A stretch of DNA of 64,000 nucleotides from Notamacropus eugenii (GCF_028372415.1 NC_092872.1:259061008-259125007), one strand, 5' to 3'. Positions 33,200 to 44,455 are shown, numbered from the stretch's first letter. Made by a program: numbers and translations. The notes: generated from the sequence alone by a model not told the origin.

Positions 33200-36100
33200 A
33201 CAATATTACTGTTATTCTGTATAGTATTCTCTCCTTTTTTCTTGATTCAGTTTGTATTAGTTCATATAAGTCTTCCCAGGCTTTTCTGAAACCATTCCTC
33301 TCATTATTTCTTAATGTAGGATTCCATCATGATCATATACCACCACTTGTGTATCCATTTCTCAATTGACTGACATCTCTTCAATGTCCAGTTTTATTTT
33401 GCCATCACAAGAGGAGATGCTATAAATATTTTTGTACATATAGGTCATTTTTATTTGATTTCTTTGGGGTACAGACCAAGTAATGATATTGCTGGGTCAA
33501 AGGGTATGCATGTTTTTATAGCCCTTTGGATATAATTCCAAATTGCTCTCCAGAGTGATCAGATCAGTTTGCAAATCCACCAACAGTGTATTAGTGTTTC
33601 TTTCCCCACATTCCCTCCAGTATTTGTTATTTTCTTTTTTCTTATATTAGACAATATGATAGGCATGAAGTGCTACCTTAGAGTTGTTTTATTTTGCATT
33701 TCTCTAATCATTAGTGATTTAGAGCATTTTCTCAAATGGCTATTGATAGCTTTGACTTTTTTCTTCTGAAAACTGTCTGTTCATATCCTTTGAGCATTTA
33801 TCAACTGGGGAATGGCTCATATTTTTTTTTATAAATTTGGCCCAGTTCCCTATAATTTGAAAAATGAGGCCTTTATCAGAGAAACTTGCTGTAAAAATTG
33901 TCTCCCCACTTTCCTGTATTCTTTCTTATTTTGGCTGCATTGGTTTTGTTTGTGTAAAAACTTTCAAATTTTATATAATCAGAATTATTCATTTTACTTT
34001 CCATGATCCACTCTATCTTGTTTGGTCATAAACTCTTCTCTTAACCATAGATCTAACAGGTAAATTTTTCATGCTTCTCTAATTTGGCTCATGATATCAC
34101 CTTTAATGTCCAAATCATACACCCGTTTTAACCTTATCTTGGTGTGAGATGTTGGTCTATTCTTAGTTTCTCTCAGACTGCTCTCCAGTTTTCCTGGCAA
34201 TTTTTGTTAAATAGTGAGTTTTTGCCCCCAAAGCTTGGATCTTTAGTTTTATCAAATAATAGATTGCTGCAGTAATTTACTATAGTACACAATCTATTTA
34301 ACTGGTCCATCACTCTATTTCTTAGCCAATCCCAGAATGTTTTCATGATTACCACTCTGCAGTATAGTTTAGAATATGGTACTGATAGGCCAATTTCCTT
34401 TACATTTTTTTCACTTATTTCCTTAAAGTTCCTGACCATTTCTTATTCCAGATGAATTTTGTTTTCATTTTTTCTAGCTCTATAAAATAGTTCTGGTGGG
34501 TTGATTGGTATTGTACTGAATGAACAAATGAATATAGGTATATCATTTTTGTCATAAACAGCCTATTCATATGCAATTAAAATCTCCCTAATTGTTTAGA
34601 TCTATATTTGTGTGAAGAGTGTTTTATAATTGTATTCATATAGTCACTGGGTATATCTTGGCAAATAGACTTCCAGGTATTTTACAATGTTTGTAGCTAT
34701 TTTAAATGGAATTTCTCTTTATGTTTGTTCCTTTTGGGTTTTGTTAGTAATATATAGAAATGCTGATGATTTATGTGAGTTTATTTTATATCCTGCAACT
34801 TTGCTAAATTTGTTTTAACTAGTTTTTTAGTTGATTTTCTAGGATTCCCCATGTATACCATCCTATCATCTGCAAAATGATAGTTTTGTTTCCTCATTGC
34901 TAATTTTTATTCCTTCAATTTCTTTTTATTCTCTTTGCTATAGCTAGCATTTCTAATATAATACTGAATAATAGTGTTGATAATGGACATCTTTACTTCA
35001 CTTCCAATCTTATTGGCAAAGCTTCAGGCTTATTTGCATTTCATATAAGGCTTGATCTTGGTTTTAGATACACACTACTTATTTTAAGAAAGACTCCATT
35101 GATTTCTATTTTTTTTAATGTTTTTAATAGAAATGGATGTTGGATTTTGTCCAAAGCTTTTTCTGTATTTATTGATAAAATCACATGGTTCTTGCTGTTT
35201 TTATTATTATTAGTTCAAAGATTTTTTTATTTTCAATTTTATTAATCTGTCTTTTGGTTTTCAGGATTTCCTTTTTGGTGTTTAATTGGATGTTTTAAAT
35301 ATATTCTTTTCTAGTTTTTTTTAAGGTGCATGCCCAATTCATTGATCTTTTCTTTCTCTCTTTTATTGATGTATGTGTTTAGAGATATAAATTTCTCCCT
35401 AAGTCCTCCTTTGGCTGTTTCCCACAAATTTTTGTATGTTGTCTCATTGTTGTCATTCTCTATAATGAAATTACTGATTGCTTCTACAATTTGTTCTTTG
35501 GCTCACTCATTCTTTAGGGTTAGATTATTTTGTTTCCGATGAATTTTTAATGTATGCTTCCACAACTTATTATTAAATGTAATTTTTATTGCATTATGGT
35601 CTGAAAAGGGTGCACTTAATATTTTGTGCTTTTCTGCATTTGGTTGTGAGATGTTTATGCTTAATATATGATCAATTTTTGTGAAAGTGCCTTGTACTGA
35701 GAAAAAGGTATACTTCCTTCTCTTCCCATTCATTTTTACTCCCAGAGGTCTATTACATCTAACCTAAAATTCTATTCATTTTCTCCACTTCTTTCTTATT
35801 TACTTTATGATTAGACTTATCTAGCTCTGAGAGGGAAAAAAGCTGAGGCCCTCCACTAGGATAACGGTTTTACTATTTCCTCCTGTACCTCATGTAACTT
35901 TTCCTTTAAGAATTTCAAAGCTATGCCATTTGGTACATATATGTTTAGTCATATATATCTGTATCTACAATTTCATTATCTATGGTGGCTTTTAACAAGA
36001 TGTAGTTTCCCTGCTAATCTCTTTTAATTAGATCTATTTTTGTTTTTCCTTTGTCCTAGGTCACAATCGCTTGTCTCTTTTACTTCATCTAAAGCATAAC

Positions 36101-36245
36101 AGATTCTGCTCCAGCACTTTATTGTCAGTTTGTGTTTATCCCTCTGTTTCAAATGTGTTTCCTGTAAACAGCATATTGTTAAATTCTGGTTTCTAATCCA
36201 CTCTGCTATCTGCTTCTGTTTTCTGGGTGAGCTCATCACATTCAC
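33200..36245 (-). pseudogene. L1 ORF2 relic (endonuclease and reverse transcriptase)
   Basis: ORF2p is the APE-type endonuclease/reverse transcriptase of L1. The N-terminus is recognisable at 36245: KQKQIAEWIRNQNLTICCLQ followed by ETHL, which includes the catalytic Glu of the endonuclease. The endonuclease C-terminal SDH motif is at 35596-35604, in a stretch ending FSDHNAIKI. The RT active-site motif reads FADD at 34865-34876. The thumb region is seen at 34173-34439, with DKTKDPSFGGKNSLFNKN. The C-terminal part near 33500-33800 is in poor shape. The frame is broken at several places, so no functional enzyme is expected. Confidence 0.85.
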
Positions 36246-36436
36246 ATTCAGTCATGATTACTAACTGTATTTTCCTCCATTATATAATTCCTTCTCTTTA
36301 TCCTCTTTTTATCATCTTTCCTCAAAAATCTATTTTGCCTGACCTCTGCCTCCCTTAATTTACCCTCCCTTTTATCACCCCTCTTTTTAGTATCGCTTTC
36401 CCTCTAACTTCTCTCTTGGCTAAGATAGATTTCTAT

Positions 36437-36525
36437 GCATGACTGAGTATGTGCATGTATGTGTATATATGTATATACATGTATATATGAATGTGTATTT
36501 GTGTATATATACACACAAACACACA
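36437..36525. repeat. TATG/TACA-rich simple repeat inside L1
   Basis: An alternating TATG/TATA/CACA stretch expands a point where the HAL1-like element at 18.4 kb has none. Confidence 0.85.
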
Positions 36526-37232
36526 CATTCTTTCCTCTTTGAACCAATTCTGGTGAGAGTGAAGTTCAAGTATAGCCTACTCGTCCTCACCATTTTGCCC
36601 TCTGCTGTAAAAGCTCTTCCTTGAGTGTCTTTTTAATGTGAGATTATTTTCCCCCCCATTCTTTTTCTCTCTTCCCCCTTCTCCTGGTGTAATTCTCTTT
36701 CTTACTACTTCATTTCTTTAGGTCATTCCAACATAATCAGCTCATACTCCTGTCCTCTGTCTATGTAGATTCCTTCTAACTGCCTTAATTATATTAAAGT
36801 TTTTAGGATTTACATGTTTTGTCTTTCCATACAGGAATATAAATAGTTTAACCTTATTTAATTAAATATCCAGCTTTTTCTCCTGAAAGATTATGTTCAG
36901 TTTTGCTGAGTAGGTTATTCCCGGTTGTAATCCTAGCTTCTTTGCTTCCTGGAATATCACGTTCCAAGTCCTCCATTCCTTTAATGTGGAGAATGATAAA
37001 TCTTGTGTAATCCTTGACTGTGGATCCATGATATTTGAATGATTTCCTTTTTGACTGTCTGCAATATTTTCTCCTTGATCTGAAAACTCTGGAATTTGAC
37101 TTTCATATTCCTGGGAGTTTTCATTTTGGGATCTCTTTCAGGAGGTGATTAGTGGATTCTTTCAATTTCTAGTTTACCCTCTGGATCTAGGATATTTGGG
37201 CAGTTTTCCTTTATAATTTCTTGAAAAATGAT

Positions 37233-37451
37233 GTCTAGGTCAGGGGTGGGGAACCTGTGGGTTCAAGGCCACATATGGCCCTCTAGGTCCTCAAGTACAG
37301 CCCTTTGACTGAATCAAAACTTCACAGAGCAAATTCCCTTAATAAAAAAAATTTGTTCTATAAAATTTGGATTCAGTCAAAAGGTCATACCCAAGGACCT
37401 AGAAGTCCACATGTGCCCTTGAGGCCACAGGTCCCTACCCTTGGTCTAGGC
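37233..37451. mobile_element. hAT-type MITE with 8-bp TSD
   Basis: A 203-bp palindromic element (37241-37443) with termini CAGGGGTGGGGAACCTG on the left and, on the reverse complement of the right end, CAAGGGTAGGGACCTG. Internal arms are mirrored: CTAGGTCCTCAAGTAC against AAGGACCTAGAAGTCC. It is flanked by GTCTAGGT (37233-37240) and GTCTAGGC (37444-37451), an 8-bp TSD with one mismatch as expected of hAT transposases. It is non-coding, so it was mobilised in trans. The family is an OposCharlie-type MITE in my judgement. Confidence 0.9.
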
Positions 37452-37544
37452 TCCTTTTTATTATAATTTTTAGGTAGTCCAATAATTTTTAAATGATCGC
37501 TACTGGATCTATTTTCTAGGTCAGTTGTTTTTCCAATGCGATAT

Positions 37545-37635
37545 TTCCTTCTTTCCTCCCTCCCTCCCTCCCTCCTTCCTTCCTTCCTTCCTTCCTTCCT
37601 TCCTTCCTTCCTTCCTTCCTTCTTTCCTTTCTTCA
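37545..37635. repeat. (TTCC)n / (CCCT)n simple repeat
   Basis: A TCCC then TTCC tetranucleotide array. On the minus strand it is (GGAA)n and sits where the terminal poly(A) of L1 element B should be, so it probably grew from that tail. The Lys/Glu/Gly/Arg-rich frame across it is an artefact. Confidence 0.9.
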
Positions 37636-37649
37636 TTTTTGAATACGAT

Positions 37650-37870
37650 GTTACTGGTTAACTTCATTTCCTTTTTGGGCAGGGTTAGTAGAGCTATAGA
37701 CTAGGGATAAACCATTTGACATGGTCTTTTACACTATATTCTTCTGAACAAGATGGACAGCAAGGGCTAAATGATAGTAGATACAGGGATTTGTGATGAC
37801 TGAACCCCAAGAAAAGTCATTAATAGACTTATATACCTATTGATTCATTAATGCCATTCCATCATTACTA
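37650..37870 (+). mobile_element. Internal CR1 fragment inside the L1 insertion
   Basis: TTCATTTCCTTTTTGGGCAG, ACCATTTGACATGGTCTTTT, 'tattcttctgaacaagatgg' and AAGTCATTAATAGACTTATA match the CR1 RT coding region upstream of the portion present at 31873. It has neither a CR1 3' end nor its own TSD. Confidence 0.75.
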
Positions 37871-39439
37871 AAGATATTATGAAACTGGCTTCAATACCCA
37901 TTGAATTTCAATTCTCATCAATTGAAAATGTTCCCAGTGGAGATGGTTAACAAAGAGTGGCAACTTTTAATTTTTAGAAATTTTATTTTTTATTTTTTAA
38001 AAATTTAAAAATTTATTTTTTATTCTCAACTTAAGAAATAAAACAAAGCTTTTTCATGACAAAGTAGAATAGAAAAACAGAGGTTTGCATCTGAAATTGC
38101 AGATCTATTGTGTACAACTTGCTATTCTTTTCAAATGTACAACAAATTTATTATGTAACTTCCCCCCTCCCCAATTTTGAGATGGTTACCATTACACAGA
38201 AAGCTCTGTGTGTGTGTGTGTATATACACATACATACATACATATATGTTAGTTCTTTTTCTGAATGCAGACAGCATCTTTCTTCATAAGATCTTTGCAG
38301 TTAATTTGCATATTCATAATAGTCAGAATTGCTTGGTTGTTCAAAGTTATTATTATTATTCTTAAAACAATATTGCTGTTACTGTATACAATGTTCTCTT
38401 GGTTCTGTCCATTTCACTCTTCATTATTTTGCAGAGATCTCTCCATACTTTTCTAAAACCATGGAGCTCGTCATTTCTTATAACTAAATAATATTCCATC
38501 ATGAATATATGCCACTATTTGTTTAGCTATTCCCCAGTTTCCAGGCGTCCCTGCAATTTCCAATTCTTTGCTACCACAAAGAAAGCTGCTATAAATATTT
38601 TAGGGACATATAGGTTCTTTTCCATTTCCCCTAATCATCTTGGGAAACACACCTAATAGTGGTACTGCTGGGTTAAAGAGTACAGGCAGTTTAATAATTC
38701 TTTGGGCATAATTCCAAATCTCCCCAAAAGGATTAGATTGGCTCACAGATCTACCAACAATGAGTTAAGGTACCAATTTTTCCACATCCCCTCCAACATT
38801 TGTCACTTTACCCTTCTATCATTTTAGCCAATCTGTAAAATGAAATCTCAAGGTTTGCTTTAACTTGCATTTCTCTAATCAATAATTGTTTAGAACATTT
38901 TTTCAAATGACTATCAAAGAGATATTTCATATTTTCTTTTACTTTTGACTTTGTTTTGTTGTTTCTTGACGTTTTGTGGAGTCATTGTCTTTTATGCCCA
39001 TTTCTCATTTTTCAGGAATTATTTCTTCAGTGAGCTTTCATATCTCTTCCCCCATACCCCGAATTTGGTTAATTCTGTTTCTTAAGGAGTTTTTCAATTC
39101 ATTGAATTTTTGTGCCCTTTTTTTGGGGGGTATCATTTGGCCAATTTTGTATCTTAAGGTGTTATTTTCTTTCATATTTTTTGTGCCTCTTTTACGAAAC
39201 TGTTAATTCTCTTTTAATAATTTTATGGCATCACTACAATTTCTTGTCTCAGGTTTTCTTCTGCCACTCTTACCTCCTTAACTCTTCCAGGAATTCTTGC
39301 TGGGATTATGTCCAATTTGTAATTTTTTTCTGAGGCTTTGTTTGTAGCTGTTTTCATGTTGTTGTCTTCTGAATTTGTGTCTTTCCTGTCACCATAGTAC
39401 ATTTTTATGATCAGATTTAGTGGGAAGGCACTGACCAAG

Positions 39440-40014
39440 AATTTAGACTTTTTTTACTGCTGTTTTCAGAGTTATTTCTGGGGTTCTGTAAGTTTTTGGT
39501 GTGATCTAGGGAGAGGTGTGGTCATTGCTCTTCTGACCTGAGTTCTGGTCTTTATCCAAGAAGGGCCTCTGCTCTTCTACAGCCACAAGTGCTAGTGCCC
39601 CTCTCTGCCCTGTAACTGAGACTCAGAACTGCTTATAGGCAATTGAGTTGCCAACAGTACTGAGTCAGAAACTAGTGTCAGCTCAGGGTCTCCTGTAATC
39701 TCTTTCTCGCCATTGTTCAATCACCTTATATTTCTGAGTTGACAGCTCCTGAAGCTGCTACTGCTGCTGCTATCTCAGCTACTTCCAAGGTCTATGGCTA
39801 CTGTTGCTGTATGTGCTCTAGTCCCCACCCTACTGCCATCAACTTCTCCTACCAGCCTCCTAAGTTGTCTTGGACTGAAAAAATTTCTTACCCTGACCCC
39901 TTGCTTGCCATGCTTCTCTAGAATTCAATTGGATACATTATTTTAAAGCTGTTCAGAGGGAAGTGTTAAGAGAATTTAGTTGAGTTGCTGCCTCTAATCT
40001 GCCATTTTGATTCC
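39440..40014 (-). promoter_or_regulatory. L1 5' UTR (internal promoter region) of element A
   Basis: Text typical of the marsupial L1 5' UTR in antisense: GATCTAGGGAGAGGTGTGGT, CCTCCTAAGTTGTCTTGGAC, 'attattttaaagctgttcag' and the terminal CTGCCATTTTGATTCC. In intact L1 this region drives transcription. A matching segment is at 19830-20535. Activity here is unlikely given divergence. Confidence 0.7.
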
Positions 40015-40335
40015 ATAGCTACTACCATCATCTATAATGAAATTATTGTTTCTCTGATTTGTTCTTAGGATGGTCTTCTTTAAAAAGTTTTTTGGTGCAC
40101 ATTTTGTTTTAATGTCTTATTCACTTTCCTATAAACAATATATTTTCCATAAAACAGAGTAAAAGTTCCTAATAAACAACTGAGATTGTGAACCTTTGAA
40201 ATTCTCTGCTTTTATAGTTTACTGTTTGTTAGCAGAAAAGAAGAAAGTATGTTTTAACTTCAGGCATCTGGAACCATTATCGACTGTTGTGTTCATTACA
40301 GAACTATTTAATATTATTTAATAATTTAATTTAGT
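40015..40335. other. Unassigned AT-rich interval
   Basis: The first 80 bp ('ctataatgaaattattgttt', GATTTGTTCTTAGGATGGTC) may be another antisense L1 ORF2 scrap. The rest is not recognised. Confidence 0.35.
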
Positions 40336-40639
40336 AATATTCTATTATGTTAAGTTAGTTTGTCTAGACATTTCTTAATTTGGGGGCGTGCAATGTACTT
40401 CCAGGTTTTTTCTATTATAAATAATATTGTGGTGAAAACTTTGGTTGACCTCCTTCAGAGTAAATAGGATTGCTCTATGGAATGTTGTGAACTACTTAGT
40501 AACTTTGATTTTTACATAGTTTCAAATTGCTTTCTAGAAGCATTGAGTCAATGACAGCTTTCCCATCAGCCTGTTAACACAGTTCCACTAACATTATCTA
40601 TTACTATCTTTTGCCACCTTTGTCAGTTTCATGGGTGTA

Positions 40640-40850
40640 AGGTCATAGGACTATAGATTTAGAGTTGAAAGAGACTTTAGGGGTCATCAAGTCAAACCCC
40701 ATCATTTTGTAAATGAGGAAACTGAGGGGCAGAGAGATTAAATGACTTAGGGTCTGTCACATATCTAGTACATGTCTGAGGCAAGACTTGGACCCTGATC
40801 TGTATGACTCCAAATACACTGCCCTACCAACTATGTGATGCTGTCTCTAG
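40640..40850 (+). mobile_element. MIR-type SINE nested in L1 E
   Basis: 'atagatttagagttgaaaga', CCATCATTTTGTAAATGAGG, AACTGAGGGGCAGAGAGATT and GTCTGAGGCAAGACTTGGAC in order, ending at a tRNA-like CCTACCAACTATGTGATG. Confidence 0.85.
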
Positions 40851-41439
40851 GCTGTTTTATTTCTCATTTCCATTATTATTACTGATTTGGAACTTTTTCA
40901 TATGATTGTTGATAGCATCCACCCCCCCCCCAATTATTCATACCCTTTAACAACTTATTCATAGGGAAATAGCTCAGTCTTATATAGAAACTTTTTAGTT
41001 CTCTATAGATTTCAGATGAAAGATTCTACACCCCCCCATCCTAGTGCTTTATTTCTTATTCTAGATGTTTTATTTGCTTGTTCAGAAGCTTTTAAATTTT
41101 ATATAATTAAAATTTCTTACTTTAAAATCACCCCTCTCATGAGTGGTTATGAGTTTTTAAAATGTTGTGACCTTTTATATCTAGACCAGGTATTCATTTG
41201 GAATATATTGTGGAATACATCACAAGATTGTGGTTCAAACCTGTTTTCCTCTTAACTGGTTTCAAGTTTTCCTAGTTGTTCTTGTTGAATAAGATATCCT
41301 TCCTACAGTAGTTTGTGTTCTTGAGTTCATCAAGCTGCTAAATTCATTTGATTCTAGGTCCTGCTGATCTGATTTATTCTACTGATCCGCTTGTCTGCTT
41401 TTTAACCAGTACCAAATTTCTCTGATAATTACTACTTCA

Positions 41440-41667
41440 TAGTAAGGGAGGGCTGCACAGGTCACCAGTCTCACTTCTCCTCCAGAGCCATCTGAATCCA
41501 ATGACCAGATATTCATCAGGATGACTGGAGATGACCCAGGATGAGGCAATAGGGGTTAAGTGACTTGCCCACAGTCACACAGCTAGTGAGTGTCAAGTGT
41601 CTGAAGTGAGATTTGAACTCAGGTCCTCCTGACTCCTGCACTGGTGCGCTATCCACTGCAGCCAATT
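41440..41667 (-). mobile_element. tRNA-derived SINE of the 'gatgactggagatg' type, minus strand
   Basis: On the plus strand the tail comes first (CACTTCTCCTCCAGAGCCAT, CATCAGGATGACTGGAGATG), then GTTAAGTGACTTGCCCACAG, GATTTGAACTCAGGTCCTCC and the tRNA end GCGCTATCCACTGCAGCC. Inserted into L1 E. The same tail type occurs alone at 57062-57260. Confidence 0.9.
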
Positions 41668-42204
41668 AATTCTCTATATTCCAAAGGAAAAGGGAGTACC
41701 TTTCTTTGCTGATAGGGATCAAGAACATCTAAGGAAATTAGGAACAAATGGGGGAAGGGCGATGGTTTTTACCAGATGGAAGGGAGCTGTTAAATAAGGA
41801 AATTACAAGGGAAATTCTGGGGGTCCTGCACTGAGGAAGCCACTGGGGAGCCCATGCTATTGTCATAATGAATAATTTTTGAGCATATTCCTTTAGTCTT
41901 TTTACTAAAATTTTCTTTAAAACATTTATATTAGTATTCATTAGAGAAATTTGTCCAAAATTCTCATTTTCTGTTTTACTCCTTCCTGGTTTGGGTGTCA
42001 TATCACATTTATTTCATATAAAAAGAGTTTAGTAGATGCTTTCTTTGTTGCTGAGAATAATTTATGTGACACAAGAATTATTTGTTCTTTAAATATTTGA
42101 TAGATTTCACTTGTTAATCTATCTGGGTCTCTGGAATTCCCCCTTATTCCTTTGGTGGTTTATTTTTTGCTTGCTTGATTTTTCCTTCTGAGATCGATTA
42201 TTTA

Positions 42205-42475
42205 AAAGATCTAGGTTCAGAACCAAGCTCCAAACTTCTTAGGCTGTGTGACCCTGTGCAAATTATTTTTTCTCCTTGAATCTCAGTTGCTTCACCTGTA
42301 AATAGAGATAGTGATACTTATACTACCTACCTATTGGGATTGGTATGAGGAAAATGTCTTGTAAACCTTAAAGTGGTATAGAAGTACAGATTATCTTTGT
42401 TCACAATCACACAACTAGTTAAAGCTAGGATTGAAACTCAGGTCTGTTTATACTATACTGTGCTACTTCTATTAG
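42205..42475 (+). mobile_element. Two adjoining MIR-type fragments
   Basis: First part to about 42400: AAAGATCTAGGTTCAGAACC, GGCTGTGTGACCCTGTGCAA and 'cttcacctgtaaatagagat'. Second part from about 42402: AATCACACAACTAGTTAAAG and GATTGAAACTCAGGTCTGTT, a right-half fragment. Confidence 0.75.
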
Positions 42476-43362
42476 CTAGGTAGGAACAATGCCCCTTTAA
42501 ACAAGACACTGTTTTCTTTCACTTTAGAGGTGCAAGAAAGGAACTCAGTTCTTGAAAATAAAGCAAAATCCATCAGTGCTTATTAAATTGATTAAATCAG
42601 CTGCCATTTTATAAATGAAGAAACAAGATAAGTAAACAATTACTTAAAAATATTTACATCATATATAATAAATACAAAGCAGTACATAGAAAATTCACTA
42701 CAAATTCAGACACCAAGGGCTAACTTTTCATCAGGATATAGTGGAATTATGTTTGCAACTTATTCTATTCCTAATGAGCTGGAATTAACATGGCTAATTC
42801 CAGAATCATCTTATTGAGAATTTAACCAATGAGTCTTTCAGTTTTTTTTTTAAAGTGATAGCCTCTCTAAAGAGAGACTTTGCTCAATACAATTTGATTT
42901 GTTTATAAAATCTTCCTGTTACAGGCTTGATTCTTTAGAAAGATAGTTGTGATGATATGGTTCAGGTTACAATATAGCCAGGGGTGTGCTGGTAAATGTT
43001 TAATAACCGGTTCCTTGTAAAATTAAAAAAAAATGTACACAAGGCAGACTATTAAGTTTAATCTGAATTATTGACATAGTCTCTATATTTTCTTAAGTCT
43101 AAAAATCAATAAACAATAAAATTAGGCTCTTATTTGTAGCATTTGCTGATTTTTGAGGTATAAATGCACGCTGAAAATTTGAGCAATCAGCTCCTGAGAG
43201 GGTATAAGCTGCCTCCAGTACATTCTTGTATATAGCCTAAGAAGGCTATGGGTTTTTAGCAATGTTTCTATTGTTCTCTCTTCCTCACCTCTAGCGAAGT
43301 GGCTGCTATGTAGTTAGTCAGTTTTAAGCGTTGGAATCTCCATGTGTATACGATAATAACAT
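42476..43362. other. Repeat-poor AT-rich interval, no gene seen
   Basis: About 890 bp. A CAGGGGTGTGCTGG motif at about 42981 resembles an hAT end, but no matching opposite end was found. Nothing else is recognisable. Confidence 0.4.
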
Positions 43363-43364
43363 TG

Positions 43365-43525
43365 AAGGCTATAGTGGAAAGAGCCCTGGAGTCCTTACAG
43401 CAGGTCCAAAACCTGGGTTCATGTCCTGACTCTTCCATTTCCTAGTTGGGTAGTTAGTCCTTTCCCCCTCTGAACCCCAGATTCATTACCTGTAAAATGA
43501 GGGGCTGGACTAGCCCAGGGAGTTA
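43365..43525 (+). mobile_element. MIR SINE
   Basis: ATAGTGGAAAGAGCCCTGGA, AACCTGGGTTCATGTCCTGA, 'tacctgtaaaatgaggggct' and GGACTAGCCC give a clear MIR. Confidence 0.85.
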
Positions 43526-43639
43526 GTAACTCAGGGAGTTCAGTGATCTCAGGGAGGAGCTGGTGTCATGGGGCTAGTTTCAGGGCAAACTCAGTGTACT
43601 CTGGCAGTGAATTAAGAGAACTTGAGAGCTGGAAGAGGC

Positions 43640-43805
43640 TTCCCAGGTCATAGATTTACAGCTGGAAGAAACCTTGGAGAACATATAGCCCAACTTCTTC
43701 ATTTTACAATTGAGGTAAAGTAACTTTCTCCAGGCCATAAAGAGGCAAAGCATCCTGAGTCCTCTGACTTCAAAGCAGTCTGTCCTCAGTTCTATGCTCC
43801 CCTGA
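43640..43805 (+). mobile_element. MIR-type SINE
   Basis: 'tcatagatttacagctggaa', GAAACCTTGGAGAACATATA, CATTTTACAATTGAGGTAAA and CTCCAGGCCATAAAGAGGC in order. Confidence 0.75.
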
Positions 43806-43834
43806 TCCTCCCTCTCCATTAGGTAGTGCAATGC

Positions 43835-43975
43835 CCTTATCTTAGGCAAAAGGAATTGGAGGTCCAGAGAATTAATGGCTTTCCCAGGATCATAGGACTA
43901 ATTAGTGTCTAAAGTAGGACTGGATTTCAGGTCTCCTACTTTTGTTGCAGATTTCTTTGCATTATACTTTGGTTC
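43835..43975 (+). mobile_element. MIR-type fragment
   Basis: GAATTGGAGGTCCAGAGAAT, TTTCCCAGGATCATAGGACT and ACTGGATTTCAGGTCTCCTA match the right half. Confidence 0.65.
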
Positions 43976-44214
43976 CTCCTTGTAACTTTGGTCAGGATGG
44001 GCTGGGAAGGTGTGGTTTCCTATCTCCATGGTTCACTGGTGCTTAATGAAGACTCTTCATTGGATAGCCAGGCCTCTCCTACCATTAGCAAGTCTCAGCT
44101 AGGATTATATACAACATTCTTTTCTGAGTCAAGGACTAAAGTTGATTATGGACCCCCTGATATCCATTCCCTGTAACTTTTCCCCTTTCCTGACTGTATC
44201 CCCTGTTATAGAAC

Positions 44215-44455
44215 TGGAGAGCTTAACATGGGGTTCTGAATATTTTTTTATTATTTTCATAACTGTATTTCAGTATAATTGGTTTCCTTTAATTTCATGT
44301 GTTTTATTTTATTGCATTTAAAATAAATGCAATTTAACGTTAAAGTTCAATGAATTTAAATGTTATTCTGAGAAGGGGGCCACAGGCTTCATTAGACACT
44401 TCTCAAAGGGTCTGGGATACAAGAAAAAGTTAAGGACCTTGCTCTGGAGTAACCA
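44215..44455 (+). mobile_element. hAT-type DNA transposon remnant
   Basis: ACATGGGGTTCTGAATATTT, 'ttcagtataattggtttcct', TTAAATGTTATTCTGAGAAG and AAAGTTAAGGACCTTGC. The same family as 14805 and 60965, with different internal preservation. Confidence 0.65.

Larger units (their letters stand above)
37530..38930 (-). mobile_element. L1 element B nested in element A, with candidate 3' transduction
   Basis: A 5'-truncated minus-strand L1. Its ORF2 C-terminus and 3' UTR occupy 38916 down to about 38010 (blocks 'aatattccatcatgaatata', GTACTGCTGGGTTAAAGAGT, CCAACATTTGTCACTTT), followed by an A-rich tail (37966-38010). Beyond this tail, still inside the insertion, are about 330 bp of other sequence (37636-37965) and then a (GGAA)n tail on the minus strand. 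Element A's ORF1 resumes on both sides with a shared CAA-G-GATATTTC block (about 37534-37547 and 38913-38927), a likely TSD of about 14 bp with two mismatches. Confidence 0.75.
36850..39440 (-). pseudogene. L1 ORF1 relic, split by inserted elements
   Basis: Two parts. The N-terminal part (39440 to about 38926) has the YYGDRKDTNSEDNN block and coiled-coil-like text. The RRM-side part (37540 to about 36850) has GKTTDLENRSSSDHLKIIGL. Between them lies L1 element B, and an hAT MITE splits the downstream part. ORF1p would be the RNA-binding chaperone. This copy is dead. Confidence 0.75.
32862..40014 (-). mobile_element. Near full-length L1 (element A), minus strand, with two insertions
   Basis: Read on the minus strand: 5' UTR (40014 to about 39440) starting with an AAAATGGCAGA-type L1 start, ORF1 (about 39440-36850, interrupted), the intergenic region (about 36850-36250), ORF2 (36245 to about 33200), and a 3' UTR ending in a poly(A) represented by the T-rich run at 32862-32877. 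An hAT MITE (37241-37443) and a second L1 (about 37545-38920) have inserted into ORF1. Without them the element is about 5.5 kb. Many stops and shifts make it inactive. No TSD was found. Confidence 0.85.
40340..42180 (-). mobile_element. Older L1 (element E), ORF2 region, minus strand, interrupted
   Basis: Antisense ORF2 from the C-terminal part (40340-40640) through a thumb-like part (40855-41440) to the RT fingers (41870-42180). The minus-strand frame at 41870-42001 contains the diagnostic TPKPGRSKTENENFGQISLM plus NTNIN, the L1 RT motif region. A MIR (40640-40850) and a SINE (41440-41667) split it, and about 200 bp at 41668-41868 is unplaced. More diverged than elements A and B. Confidence 0.75.

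Noticed and set aside
32862..40014. TSD for L1 element A
   Set aside because: The left flank (...CCTGATCAATG) and the right flank (ATAGCTACTACC...) show no duplication, and the CR1 cut at the left does not resume on the right.
42981..43350. Second hAT MITE starting CAGGGGTGTGCTGG
   Set aside because: No matching inverted end or TSD could be found.
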